Shown: positions 1-8,466, counted from the first letter of the stretch. The stretch: 64,000 bases of DNA from Aeromonas sp. RU39B (GCF_900156095.1 NZ_FTMJ01000003.1:248001-312000), one strand, 5' to 3'. Program-made: numbers and translations. Notes: generated from the letters alone by a model not told the origin.

Positions 1-107
1 GCATCCAATCTGGTTGCTCACTTCAACTGAAGCTAAGCTCACTTATTATTATGTATACCTATTTATTACCAGATTGAATATACCCTCCTGTTTACAAGAG
101 TATTAAG

Positions 108-1028
108 TCATGAGCCAAACTTAATAGATTTCATCAATTCATCCCCCAAACCCATCTGTTTTAATGCAATTAAATTCGAAAGTTTGAAATAAAATATATT
201 TTTATCACCATTCTCTACATCAATACGCCAATTAACCCTAGCGAAATATATTAGCGCGGCCCTACAGACAACTATCTTACGCCCATGCTCCAATCCAAAC
301 TCTCTTGTAAGCTGCTGAACGTTTTCAGGATCCGCCACAACCAACTCAAGTGGAACTAATGTATGCCATTGAGTATCTTTTTCCAGATACCCGCCGACCT
401 TTGGAAACTGAAGGTTAGAGCCTAACGCACACGGTGTGCTTTTTATTCTTGAGAGTTTGAAGTTTTTAAACCTAGCTGCACCTTGGTCAAAAGCTCGCAC
501 ATACCAACTCTGTCTATCCACAAACAACGCAATAGGAAATAACACCCGTTTATCCGTGTTAGCACTATTATGAGATTCGTACTCACATTCGACCCCATAC
601 TGCCCTTTCATTGCTCTAGTAACAGCAGCAACCTGCTCATCGTTAAGGGCTCCAGGCGCCAAACGGGGGTCAATGGTCTCAACTGGTAGACTTGGTACCC
701 CAGGCTCTAACCTGCTCCTACAAAACCCATTCTTTATAAAATCAAGCGCCGTATGAGCATCAATATTAACCAATGGCACATATGTTTCAGGAGTTATGAT
801 CGTTCGCTTCGTTGCGTGATCTAAGCGAGAGTTTGCAGGCCTCAACTCTCTGTAAAGTCGCATGTCATTTGAAGCCGCAGCCTGACCAATGCTGAATTCC
901 TCGATGATATCCTGACGTGAAACCTCACCTAAGTACATGATTTTATAATCAATAAATGCAAGTCGCTCAGCCTGTGACAAAGAGCGGTCTTCCACAAGGG
1001 AACGAAAGGAACTCACATTTGATGTCAT
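108..1028 (-). CDS. WYL-domain transcriptional repressor, BrxR/CapW-like
   Basis: Predicted DNA-binding regulator of the kind that controls phage-defence loci. Residues about 18-65 form a winged helix-turn-helix with the family-typical run ERLAFIDYKIMYLGEVS and, after it, DMRLYREL. A WYL domain follows, with the signature triad reading WYV at about 175-177, then a C-terminal WCX-like part; 306 residues is usual for the group. The ATG at 1028 is chosen because GGAGG sits five bases upstream; an upstream in-frame start lacks this. A perfect 8-bp inverted repeat lies just before the gene, as expected for an autoregulated BrxR-type protein. Genes it might control lie either to its right or beyond the left edge. 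The family call is from motif recognition; the defence role is inferred. Confidence 0.8.
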   Translation of the reverse strand: MTSNVSSFRSLVEDRSLSQAERLAFIDYKIMYLGEVSRQDIIEEFSIGQAAASNDMRLYRELRPANSRLDHATKRTIITPETYVPLVNIDAHTALDFIKNGFCRSRLEPGVPSLPVETIDPRLAPGALNDEQVAAVTRAMKGQYGVECEYESHNSANTDKRVLFPIALFVDRQSWYVRAFDQGAARFKNFKLSRIKSTPCALGSNLQFPKVGGYLEKDTQWHTLVPLELVVADPENVQQLTREFGLEHGRKIVVCRAALIYFARVNWRIDVENGDKNIFYFKLSNLIALKQMGLGDELMKSIKFGS

Positions 1029-1048
1029 TTCAACCTCCACATGGATAC

Positions 1049-1079
1049 ACAAAATGTATTGTGTTGATCTCCATTTTGT
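1049..1079. promoter_or_regulatory. Inverted-repeat operator before the WYL regulator
   Basis: ACAAAATG at 1049-1056 is repeated as its exact reverse complement CATTTTGT at 1072-1079, half-sites 23 bp apart centre to centre. It lies 21-51 bp upstream of the regulator start, where a dimeric repressor could block transcription of its own gene and of anything divergent. Binding is inferred. Confidence 0.55.
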
Positions 1080-1201
1080 CCCGTGATAGTCTCGTATGTG
1101 TATGGTATGGCAATATCATTAAAAAGCCAAGTGCACTGGAAGGTAAAGAAGGGGGAAAGTGATACAGCACAGGTAAGTCAGAACGACACAAATGTGATTG
1201 A

Positions 1202-1258
1202 GCCCTGTTTGACGGGGCAAAAAAATAGCCGCATCGCGCCAACGATAACGGCTATTTA
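1202..1258 (-). terminator. Hairpin pair with a leftward U-tract
   Basis: AATAGCCG (1224-1231) pairs with CGGCTATT (1249-1256). Read on the minus strand the hairpin is followed by a run of seven T residues, so it can stop leftward transcription before the WYL regulator. A second small hairpin (1202-1218, GCCCTG with CGGGGC, one wobble) adjoins it. A further 8-bp inverted repeat, TACACACC (1269-1276) and GGTGTGTA (1293-1300), lies just to the right. Confidence 0.5.
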
Positions 1259-1425
1259 GCAGGGCAGTTACACACCCACGTAAGAAGCAATAGGTGTGTA
1301 GGGATTCATATTGGAGGTCTCCCCCCAGGGTATAACTTGTTGTTCAAACACAATTTTGTACTCTTCGTGCCTTGATGTCCAGAGATTCCTCCCTAACAAA
1401 TCCAACTAAATGGAGGGGGTCAGCT

Positions 1426-1524
1426 ATGAACAACGATAAATCGGTTCATGTTTGTGCCTATGTACGTCGTCGCCAGGGTCGCTTGGAGTACGTCTGTTCA
1501 CATTGGCGATCATTGCCTCATTGA
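1426..1524 (+). CDS. Small basic protein, 32 residues, unknown function
   Basis: A short reading frame starts ATG at 1426 behind the strong ribosome-binding sequence GGAGGGGG, five bases away, and ends TGA at 1524. It encodes a 32-residue, Arg/His-rich peptide with the stretches VHVCAYVRRRQGR and VCSHWRSLPH. Two cysteines and three histidines could bind a metal, but this is a guess. A 14-bp perfect hairpin follows 19 bases after the stop, so it looks like a self-contained little gene. I do not recognise a family with certainty; the pattern of a basic, tyrosine- and histidine-containing mini-protein occurs in plasmids and integrated elements. Confidence 0.5.
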   Translation: MNNDKSVHVCAYVRRRQGRLEYVCSHWRSLPH

Positions 1525-1543
1525 GGTTAGGCGTATAACTGAG

Positions 1544-1578
1544 GAGCATTGATGATGGACCATTCATCATCAATGCTC
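1544..1578. terminator. 14-bp perfect hairpin after the small gene
   Basis: GAGCATTGATGATG (1544-1557) and CATCATCAATGCTC (1565-1578) are exact reverse complements with a 7-base loop. Only a weak T run follows on the plus strand, so it is either an imperfect terminator or a structured leader of the membrane-protein gene that starts 35 bases downstream. Confidence 0.5.
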
Positions 1579-1612
1579 ATTTGGAAAACACTTTATTTAA
1601 CAGTGAGTAAAT

Positions 1613-2392
1613 ATGGACGTTCTAATTAGTGCATTCAACGACCCTATATTCCAAAGCATGGTAATAGGCCCCATAATGGGGATTGTATTTGGAGCTATTT
1701 TTTCAGGTCTAACTGAAAAACCCCAAAACACAACCCCCGTAACAGTCGTGCAGACTAAAAACATTTACGTAACCCACGTAAAGTCAAGTTCCACCAATAC
1801 CCAATCTGATGAAGGATTAGGGATGCTATTCCTATTGGGATTTGGTTTTATAGTTTGGAAATACGCAATATATGTAAATCAGATTCATTATTACATGTCC
1901 TTCGCATTGCTGTTCGCAATAACGTTTTCTATGACTTCTATACTAATGGCATTTTTGAAGGGGCAGATAACATCGAGGGATTGGATTTTTCATCTGATAT
2001 CCCCATCTGTACTTCTTTGTGGATGTTTATATTTATTTAATCTAGCACATTCTAGTTTCGACCCGGAGATATCAAAGCTTGCCAGTGAATATTCGCTATG
2101 GAGTTTTTATTTCAAAGCATTAAGTGATTACGGACGCTACTTTGTTTTAATGCATGTTTTAGGTGTGGGCATTTTATTTGTTGTCGTACTATTTATATTC
2201 TTATCCCAATTACATATTATATCTTTAATGAACCAGAGATCTTATGGGATTATGCAGCCTCTTTGGTTGAAACTGACAGGGCTCACATATTCATTTTCAG
2301 GAAAAGGATGGCTCATATTTTCACTAGTACTGCTGGCAATATCGTATACATTAATAAATCCTAACTATGCAGCAACATGGTTATCAACATAG
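1613..2392 (+). CDS. Multi-pass membrane protein of unknown function
   Basis: A 259-residue hydrophobic protein in AT-rich DNA. Membrane-spanning stretches are visible at about residues 15-32, 72-90, 93-114, 125-145, 178-202 and 232-252, with a short hydrophilic loop rich in Ser and Thr near 40-68. No enzymatic or transport motif stands out. GTGAG lies a few bases before the start and can serve as a ribosome-binding site. It sits between a defence-type WYL regulator and a restriction-modification operon on the same strand, so a role in defence is possible but is only suggested by position. AT-rich codon use unlike the conserved chromosome points to horizontal transfer. Confidence 0.6.
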   Translation: MDVLISAFNDPIFQSMVIGPIMGIVFGAIFSGLTEKPQNTTPVTVVQTKNIYVTHVKSSSTNTQSDEGLGMLFLLGFGFIVWKYAIYVNQIHYYMSFALLFAITFSMTSILMAFLKGQITSRDWIFHLISPSVLLCGCLYLFNLAHSSFDPEISKLASEYSLWSFYFKALSDYGRYFVLMHVLGVGILFVVVLFIFLSQLHIISLMNQRSYGIMQPLWLKLTGLTYSFSGKGWLIFSLVLLAISYTLINPNYAATWLST

Positions 2393-2484
2393 CCACTTAA
2401 AAGAATTTTTTATCACAGCGCATTACATATATATTAGTAGAGTGCGCTGCCCCCCTTCAAACCGTTCCACTATAAGGATAAAAA

Positions 2485-2841
2485 ATGAAGATAACAGCAT
2501 TAACATTACTCATCCTGCAAATAAACAGCCTGATTGACTCAGGTAAATATAACGACATCACAATCGATGAAGTACACCAAGCCATTGAATCAAAAAGGCT
2601 TTTGAGATTTATAAAAGAAAGATGTGGCTCTGATATAGATTTGAGCATTCATCTTGAAAGCACAGCCTATGGTGACTTTGAAAATTACTATGAAGAGAAA
2701 ATATATCAAATTTATGGTGGTTATGCTGGAAGTGAACGACGTAAGTGGGGGGTGGAAAGACTAGGTCTATGCCTTGTCCTAGCTTGGACTAATGAGATAA
2801 TTCAATGGGGAGATGACTTAGAATTCCCTAATCGCCATTAG
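2485..2841 (+). CDS. Hypothetical protein, 118 residues
   Basis: An AT-rich reading frame with ATG at 2485 behind a weak AAGGAT ribosome-binding site. The product is soluble and slightly acidic, with a likely helical N-terminal half and an aromatic-rich middle (DFENYYEEKIYQIYGGY). I do not recognise the family. It lies 92 bases after the membrane-protein gene and may be its partner. The intervening DNA holds an inverted repeat CAGCGCA (2416-2422) / TGCGCTG (2443-2449). The gene is followed by about 200 bases without a gene that lead to the promoter of the restriction-modification pair. Confidence 0.55.
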   Translation: MKITALTLLILQINSLIDSGKYNDITIDEVHQAIESKRLLRFIKERCGSDIDLSIHLESTAYGDFENYYEEKIYQIYGGYAGSERRKWGVERLGLCLVLAWTNEIIQWGDDLEFPNRH

Positions 2842-2989
2842 CCATCCCCGGCACGTTAGTTTTTTTAATCTTATGGGAAATTACGGAAATATAAACCTTG
2901 CCCGTTTATCAAAAATAAATGTTTAAGAACGGTATCATATAAAGTTAATTTCAATTAAATAACAAAGGTGCGTGTAACTCTCTACTAAT

Positions 2990-3048
2990 TTGATTAAGAT
3001 TAGAGGTTGCTGTAGAATGGTCCGAAACATTAACTGGATCGGACCATT
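2990..3048 (+). promoter_or_regulatory. Promoter and overlapping operator of the restriction-modification operon
   Basis: TTGATT (2990-2995) and TAGAAT (3013-3018) are separated by 17 bases, a near-consensus sigma-70 promoter. A perfect 10-bp inverted repeat, AATGGTCCGA (3016-3025) and TCGGACCATT (3039-3048), covers the end of the -10 box, the likely start site, the leader and the base just before the ATG at 3049. No good Shine-Dalgarno sequence is present. The layout fits a repressor site or an RNA hairpin that limits nuclease expression. Confidence 0.6.
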
Positions 3049-3648
3049 ATGGCACAAAATAACCATGAAATGGAAATAAACCAGCAGTTTATAAACGATA
3101 TTTTGTCCAATGCTGAAACTTCCATTTTAAACAATGTAAAGTATCCCCTAACTGATTTAAATAAATTCGAGGGAAATGGCATATACGCTATTTTTTTAAC
3201 AGCACCTCAAGGAAGTATATATGAAGGATATGTATCTGCCGACAGACCCATTTATATAGGAAAAGCAGTGGTCGATGGATCACGGCAAGGAAATGTCAGT
3301 AACAATTCAGATAAAGATTTTAAGATTTACTCAAGATTAAGAGAACATCGCCGAAGTATTGAGCTAGGTGCAGGTATAAATACCAGTATGTTTAAGTACA
3401 CATACATTACACTAAGTGGTATTGCAACAAATTTAAACGCTGCCATAGAGTCACATTTAATTCGTACTTTTAAACCGCTATGGAATTCAAAGATAGATGG
3501 ATTTGGAAATCATGCACCCGGAAGTGGTCGATATGAACAATCTCCATCTGAATGGGATACTCTACATCCAGGAAGGGCCTTTGCAGCTAAGCTGACAGGA
3601 GCCAAACCAGATATATCCATTATTATCGATAAAATAAAACGTGGTTAA
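3049..3648 (+). CDS. GIY-YIG type II restriction endonuclease, Eco29kI-like
   Basis: Cuts unmodified DNA. The 199-residue protein matches the Eco29kI family of GIY-YIG nucleases: GIYAIF (Tyr46) and PIYIGKA (Tyr69) give the two signature tyrosines, Arg96 and His100 occur in the next helix, and Glu134 and Asn146 in AIESHLIRTFKPLWN complete the site. The spacings Arg-4-His and Glu-12-Asn equal those I recall for Eco29kI (R104/H108 and E142/N154), which recognises CCGCGG; the same target here is an inference. The gene is two bases upstream of the methyltransferase gene, forming an R-then-M operon as in Eco29kI. AT-rich composition supports recent acquisition. All catalytic residues are present, so the enzyme should be active. 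Confidence 0.87.
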   Translation: MAQNNHEMEINQQFINDILSNAETSILNNVKYPLTDLNKFEGNGIYAIFLTAPQGSIYEGYVSADRPIYIGKAVVDGSRQGNVSNNSDKDFKIYSRLREHRRSIELGAGINTSMFKYTYITLSGIATNLNAAIESHLIRTFKPLWNSKIDGFGNHAPGSGRYEQSPSEWDTLHPGRAFAAKLTGAKPDISIIIDKIKRG

Positions 3649-3650
3649 CA

Positions 3651-4772
3651 ATGAAGAGCGTTGAATTATTTTCTGGCTGTGGAGGTCTGGCGACAGGTCT
3701 ACACTTTGCTGGGTTTGAACCTTTAGCTGTTGTGGAAAAGGATAAGGATGCCTTTAAAACTATTATATCAAATTCAATAGGGCAACGATGCAAGATAAAA
3801 TATCATGGAGACATTAGCAACTTTAATTACAGCGATATCACTGACGTCATTGACCTCGTTTCGGGGGGCCCCCCATGCCAGCCATTTTCATTGGGAGGAA
3901 AGCATAAGGCCCACGAAGATTCTCGGGATATGTTTCCAGAGGCAGCAAGAGCCATTCGAGAGCTAAAGCCAAAGGCCTTTATCTTTGAAAATGTGAAAGG
4001 ACTTTTAAGGGGGAGCTTTGCCAGCTACTTCGACTATATAATTAAAAAATTAACATACCCATCTATTCCAAGAGAAAACTTTGAAACATGGGAAGACCAC
4101 GCGTTAGCATTGCATCAATTTATAGAACGCAATCCTCACTCAGAGGAGTATATTGTCAAATATAAATTATTAAATGCAGCGGACTATGGTGTCCCTCAAA
4201 AAAGAGAACGAGTTTTTATCGTTGGCTTTAGAGCTGACTTAAATATCTCATGGGATTTTCCATCGAAAACCCATTCAAAAGACGCGCTTTCCATTAATAA
4301 ATGCAACGGTACATATTGGCAAAAGCACAATATAGAATGTGATGTAAAAAATCCACAATTTGATATTTCTGATTTTCCTATAAAACCGTGGATTACGGTA
4401 CGTGATGCTATAGGTGATCTACCCAAACCATACGTCACTGAAGATCCGAGCAATGCATTTTCGGGCCACATATTTAAAGATGGAGCTCGCATTTATGCGG
4501 GTCATACAGGTAGCGATATTGATGAACCCTCCAAAACCATAAAAGCTGGAGCCCACGGGGTTCCCGGAGGAGAAAATATGATTCGTTACGAAGATCAATC
4601 TGTTAGATACTTCACTGTCAGAGAGGCAGCAAGGATTCAAACATTCCCAGATGACTTTATCTTTCATGGTGCATGGGGAGAAGCAATGCGTCAAATTGGT
4701 AATGCGGTGCCTGTAAAACTCGCCGAAGCAATAGGTACATCGGTTTATAGCGCTCTTAAAAAAGCAATATAA
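3651..4772 (+). CDS. DNA (cytosine-5) methyltransferase, cognate of the GIY-YIG nuclease
   Basis: Transfers a methyl group from S-adenosylmethionine to C5 of cytosine and so protects the host from the nuclease encoded just upstream. Of 373 residues, motif I is VELFSGCGGLATGL at the N-terminus, motif IV is GGPPCQPFS with catalytic Cys76, motif VI is ENVKG at 113-117, motif VIII is QKRERVFIVG at 183-192, and motifs IX-X are near REAARIQTFPDDF and RQIGNAVPVKLAEAI at the C-terminus. The region between VIII and IX is the target-recognition part. There is no N-terminal helix-turn-helix, so it does not look like a self-repressing methyltransferase. It is complete and translationally close to the nuclease gene. 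Confidence 0.92.
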   Translation: MKSVELFSGCGGLATGLHFAGFEPLAVVEKDKDAFKTIISNSIGQRCKIKYHGDISNFNYSDITDVIDLVSGGPPCQPFSLGGKHKAHEDSRDMFPEAARAIRELKPKAFIFENVKGLLRGSFASYFDYIIKKLTYPSIPRENFETWEDHALALHQFIERNPHSEEYIVKYKLLNAADYGVPQKRERVFIVGFRADLNISWDFPSKTHSKDALSINKCNGTYWQKHNIECDVKNPQFDISDFPIKPWITVRDAIGDLPKPYVTEDPSNAFSGHIFKDGARIYAGHTGSDIDEPSKTIKAGAHGVPGGENMIRYEDQSVRYFTVREAARIQTFPDDFIFHGAWGEAMRQIGNAVPVKLAEAIGTSVYSALKKAI

Positions 4773-5368
4773 ATCAAAGGCAAGAGAATTCACAGCTTTC
4801 AACGTCAGGGATGATGGAGCCAACCCATCCAGCCCCACCTTGAGCTAACCGGTCCAGCTTAAACCAATCCCCAAGAAGGTTGCCAAAAGAAATCTGTCAC
4901 AATAGCAAAGCCAGCATTCGCAGCATCGTTTAACACCACAGGAAGTAGCCGAAAAGGCAAAAGGAAAGCACAAGCTAGGGAAGGAATGCGCTCTCGGGTA
5001 ATGGGAGTCTCGCATTCCTGCCCCAACGGGCCTAGCACACCGAACCATAACACATTGATATACATAACCATTCTTGATGGTGATACGGCACATTTATCTG
5101 AAAGTGCGTAAAAATCAGGTAGCTTGCAAACTGTAACCGTTCACCGAGAGCATCATTGACAATGAGGCGCTCATGCCTCCCTTAGCTGAAACAGCTGGCA
5201 TTTGGGATTCTAAAGCATCCCAATAGAATATTCTGTTGGGAAAAGCTCCTTGAGCACACCGCGTTTCATCCGTCAACCAAGTCCCGGTGAACAGTTACTG
5301 CAAACTGACTCGCTAGAAAAAAAACGCCGCAGCCATGGGCTGCAGCGTTGTCATATGACACCAATTAA
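4773..5368. other. Gene-free stretch between two convergent gene sets
   Basis: No convincing gene is seen in these 596 bases. The leftward open frames at 4845-5093 and 4859-5071 lack ribosome-binding sites and recognisable protein features. The only clear element is a leftward terminator near 5316-5349. Confidence 0.5.
5316..5349 (-). terminator. Terminator of the PolB operon
   Basis: On the minus strand AACGCTGCAGCC pairs with GGCTGCGGCGTT (one mismatch) around a 3-base loop and is followed by eight T residues. It lies 20 bases beyond the stop of the 133-residue gene and should end the polymerase operon. Confidence 0.8.
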
Positions 5369-5770
5369 TTAATCATCCCAGGGCCGTTGCTCATCAGCCA
5401 TCGTCTCCAACCGAAAATCCTCGTTATCAGCCTCTATCTGCTGCTTTCGATCTTCAACTGCATCGGCAAGTGCATCCAGTCGGGACCCCCTTGGCGCAGC
5501 TCTTAGCCTATCTGGCACAGCAACCCCAAAATGCCGCCCAATCAACTCAAAAACCCTGTCGAGAAACTGATTACGCCCCCAGTCAGGAGTCTGCGCAATC
5601 AGGGACAATAGTTGACGCTCGAACTGGGGTGTTTGAGCCAAGCTAGGCATATACTGTTTTATCAAGTAGGGGAGCTCGCGACTCCCGTACTTGGGTTTAC
5701 GAGCCTTCATGACAGAGCTAAGAGAATGGGCCTCCGCAAGAATTTGGCGGCCATACAGGTGTTCATTCAT
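5369..5770 (-). CDS. PolB-coupled protein of unknown function, 133 residues
   Basis: Starts inside the last codons of the polymerase gene: its ATG lies in the ATGAATGA that also holds the polymerase stop, an 8-base overlap that strongly suggests translational coupling and a joint task. The N-terminal half is basic (KARKPKYGSRELPYLIKQY), the middle contains a predicted helical segment, and the last third is acidic and polar (about residues 100-133). No known fold, signal peptide or membrane segment is seen. It could be an accessory DNA-binding or loading factor for the polymerase, or a terminal-protein-like partner; none of these is shown by the sequence. Confidence 0.65.
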   Translation of the reverse strand: MNEHLYGRQILAEAHSLSSVMKARKPKYGSRELPYLIKQYMPSLAQTPQFERQLLSLIAQTPDWGRNQFLDRVFELIGRHFGVAVPDRLRAAPRGSRLDALADAVEDRKQQIEADNEDFRLETMADEQRPWDD

Positions 5771-8444
5771 GCGACATCTCCATAGTATTCAAACGACTTT
5801 TAACCTCAGCCAACCGCTCGGGCTTAAACAGAGGCTCAAGAGGGTAGCCAGGGAGCTGACGTAGCAGCAGTGCTAGCACCCGCAGTACCTCGCCAGTAAC
5901 AGGCACGACATTCACCGGCAGTGCGGCCCGCTTGCTGTTCTTGCAGGTGTCTACCGTCACAGGCAGACCCACCGACGTCAGCAACGCCGAAATCTCGCCG
6001 TAAGTCATCGTGTGGTCGAACCAAGCCTTCTGCACCAGTGAGCGGGTCAGAATGCGGGTCAAGATGCCCAGCGAGCCATCCTCGCGAGCCCGCATCTTGG
6101 AACCTTGCAGAGCCAGCGCAGATTCGTAGTAATCCTCCCAACTAGCCCAGTCCTCGAAGGTCTTGAGGCAGTTGCCCTCTCGCCAACCCTCGAAACGGGC
6201 ACGGCAATGATCAGCCATGCCAGCATCGTCCCAAGGCACTGTATCGCAAGCAATATGCGACCCACCGGCCACTTCTACTATCTGGGGATTAACCAACTGC
6301 CTTTTCTGGTCGAACTCGTAGGACAGCCTGCTCTGCTTCTTTATTTCGATTAGGTCGCTTTCCGTTAGCCACTGCTCCCGAAGCGAGATCAGGTGACTGG
6401 CGTCGATCTTCTGTCCCGGCTCACGTTCAAGGTAGAGCCTCAGGATCCATGCGTTCTGCTCCTCCGTCGTTCCCGCACACTTAACGCCAGCTTTAGCTAG
6501 CACAGGGGGAGTATCACCAATGACAGCGGTACACTGCCCCCGTGTCTTGATCGAGACAATCTGCTTGGCATGATGTTTCAGTTCCAGCATCGGCACGGAT
6601 TCACCACTCTCATCACCATGCAACCGCTGACACAGTGCCTGATAACGACGACACAGAGGCCCAGACTGATCAAGCTCCTCCAACAGGGCATCAGTGAGGA
6701 AACCATCGGTAGTGACCGATACCACCGTGCGATGTGAGGGGATCCGGTGAAGAAGCTCACCGCACACTGCACGGATCAGGCCCGTTGTATGAGCCGCCAT
6801 GTATGGATTGGTCACAGCCGAGGGCCCAATCTTCTTGCCCAAACCGGTAGTAGTATCGAACGCTGTCTTATTGCTAAGCCCCTGGGCCAGCTTCCCGTAG
6901 AGCGAGTTACCGATTTCTTTGATCATTATTTCTTCGAGGCTCTTTTTGAGATATTTCCGTCGTAACTGCTGGATCAGCCGCGTGAAATCCTCAAACAAGG
7001 GCTGACTCCCTGTAACCCATGGCACAATGACTCCGTGTTTGATATCGATTGTGGCCCCCATGGAGAGAGCCAACTCGATTTCTGGCGCGGTGACAAATGC
7101 CAAGCCCGTGAGAGGAAAGCGCAGTCCATATTGCTCAGATCTGACAGGTAAACAAGGGAAGCGAGTGCCCATTGGGAAAGCGAACTCGACATAGGCAAAG
7201 CCCATGACGTGGCCGATAAAATCTTGCGGGTCAGAGCTCGTATACATGTTGGCGTAGTCAGGCACTAACAGGTCACAGAGCCCCGTGGTGTAAGCACCTT
7301 TTAAGTCCCAGTCATACCAATCCCCTATCGGGGTAGGTCCCATCATGAATGACTCATTCCTGCCCCCGTGGTAGCAACGGATGGCAAGATCTTCATATAG
7401 ACCACGAGCAGGAGAAGGCCGTGTCACACTCTTGGTCGTGACTTTACCTGTACCGGCATTCCACCGCTCCAACTTGGCGTTCTCAAGCCCGAAGGCTGTC
7501 ATGTAGTCGATATTGGCGCCTTCGAGTTGTCGCCGAAATACAGAAACGCCGACAGCCCCCAAAGACCTAGGAAGCTTCGGCAAACCGAACTGCCCACTGA
7601 GAAAATCGCGTACTTTCTGGGCATATTTCAAAGCAATCTCAGCATCCCGCTGAGCATACTGTTCAAACGCCTCTTTGTTACCAGCCAACAGCTCATCCAT
7701 GCGCTCAATACTGTAGCCATCAGGGATTTCTACCTTGGACAAACCGAGCATTGCGCCCAGCGCTGACAGCGGCGATTTGTTAGGTGATAGAAACAATGTG
7801 TCAACAAATTGAATGATCGATTTCTGGGACTTACGATTGCGATCGAGCAGAGTGATGGGCTTTAGCGGCGCACGGCGCTTACGTTCAGCAGTTTCGTCGA
7901 TGCCATAACCGCTATCGGTAATAATTTGTCCGACTACGCTCCCACCCTGACCATCCAAGCGAGTCTTCATGTGCCAGAAGTCTTTGAACGTACTTAGGTC
8001 GGCACGCAGGAAGTGAGCAACAACGACTACCGTGCGAGGCCACTTTTTGATCAAGCCAGCAGCACGGCAATCCTCAACTACTCGCGCAATGAACTTTTCA
8101 AAGGAGAGGCGCTTGCCCCTATCAGGGTAATAAACTCTGCCAAGCGTCTCGCCAAGATGGGTGATCACAAAGGCTTGGTAAGAAAGCAGTACATTACGTC
8201 CATTCTCCAGTACCCATTCGGCATCAATACCTATCCAAAGGTCCTCACCATCAGCGAAACCCAAAGGTTCTAGGGGTATATCTAGGTGACGACGGGGTGT
8301 TTTATTGAAGAAATCATCAAGTGCTGGTGGGGCTATTAGCTCACTGATATCTAGCACAGATAGCATGGGGAAGGGCTCCCCACGCTCGCTTGGATAGTCG
8401 AAGGAAGGTCCAGTTAAAAATGACAAATCAGGTTCGAGCTCCAT
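5763..8444 (-). CDS. Family-B DNA polymerase, primer-independent (pipolin) type
   Basis: A DNA polymerase with a proofreading exonuclease, 893 residues. Motifs in order: Exo I IDAEW (Asp74, Glu76), Exo II AHFLRAD (Asp149), Exo III YAQRD (Tyr263, Asp267), polymerase motif A WDLKGAY (Asp380), motif B KEIGNSLYG (Lys509 to Gly517), motif C VTTDGF (Asp580) and KTRGQ (633-637). The TTDG form of motif C in place of DTD, and KTRG at the KxY position, are as I recall features of the primer-independent PolB (piPolB) of pipolins; protein-primed phage enzymes differ there. The ATG at 8444 is preferred because GGAGGA lies just before it; the in-frame upstream start at 8468 overlaps a terminator. No terminal protein gene is recognisable nearby. 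Overlaps the 133-residue gene downstream. Polymerase family is sure; primer independence is inferred. Confidence 0.85.
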   Translation of the reverse strand: MELEPDLSFLTGPSFDYPSERGEPFPMLSVLDISELIAPPALDDFFNKTPRRHLDIPLEPLGFADGEDLWIGIDAEWVLENGRNVLLSYQAFVITHLGETLGRVYYPDRGKRLSFEKFIARVVEDCRAAGLIKKWPRTVVVVAHFLRADLSTFKDFWHMKTRLDGQGGSVVGQIITDSGYGIDETAERKRRAPLKPITLLDRNRKSQKSIIQFVDTLFLSPNKSPLSALGAMLGLSKVEIPDGYSIERMDELLAGNKEAFEQYAQRDAEIALKYAQKVRDFLSGQFGLPKLPRSLGAVGVSVFRRQLEGANIDYMTAFGLENAKLERWNAGTGKVTTKSVTRPSPARGLYEDLAIRCYHGGRNESFMMGPTPIGDWYDWDLKGAYTTGLCDLLVPDYANMYTSSDPQDFIGHVMGFAYVEFAFPMGTRFPCLPVRSEQYGLRFPLTGLAFVTAPEIELALSMGATIDIKHGVIVPWVTGSQPLFEDFTRLIQQLRRKYLKKSLEEIMIKEIGNSLYGKLAQGLSNKTAFDTTTGLGKKIGPSAVTNPYMAAHTTGLIRAVCGELLHRIPSHRTVVSVTTDGFLTDALLEELDQSGPLCRRYQALCQRLHGDESGESVPMLELKHHAKQIVSIKTRGQCTAVIGDTPPVLAKAGVKCAGTTEEQNAWILRLYLEREPGQKIDASHLISLREQWLTESDLIEIKKQSRLSYEFDQKRQLVNPQIVEVAGGSHIACDTVPWDDAGMADHCRARFEGWREGNCLKTFEDWASWEDYYESALALQGSKMRAREDGSLGILTRILTRSLVQKAWFDHTMTYGEISALLTSVGLPVTVDTCKNSKRAALPVNVVPVTGEVLRVLALLLRQLPGYPLEPLFKPERLAEVKSRLNTMEMSHE

Positions 8445-8466
8445 TACGAGTCCTCCATTTATGAGC

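Noticed and set aside
1202..1578. Retron-like msr/msd region
   Set aside because: Inverted repeats are present, but no reverse transcriptase gene is nearby.
3049..3648. Homing endonuclease reading of the GIY-YIG gene
   Set aside because: Catalytic spacing and the adjacent cytosine methyltransferase match the Eco29kI restriction family, and there is no intron or intein context.
4845..5093. Leftward 70-82 codon frames after the methyltransferase gene
   Set aside because: No ribosome-binding site, no protein-like composition, and they overlap each other in different frames.
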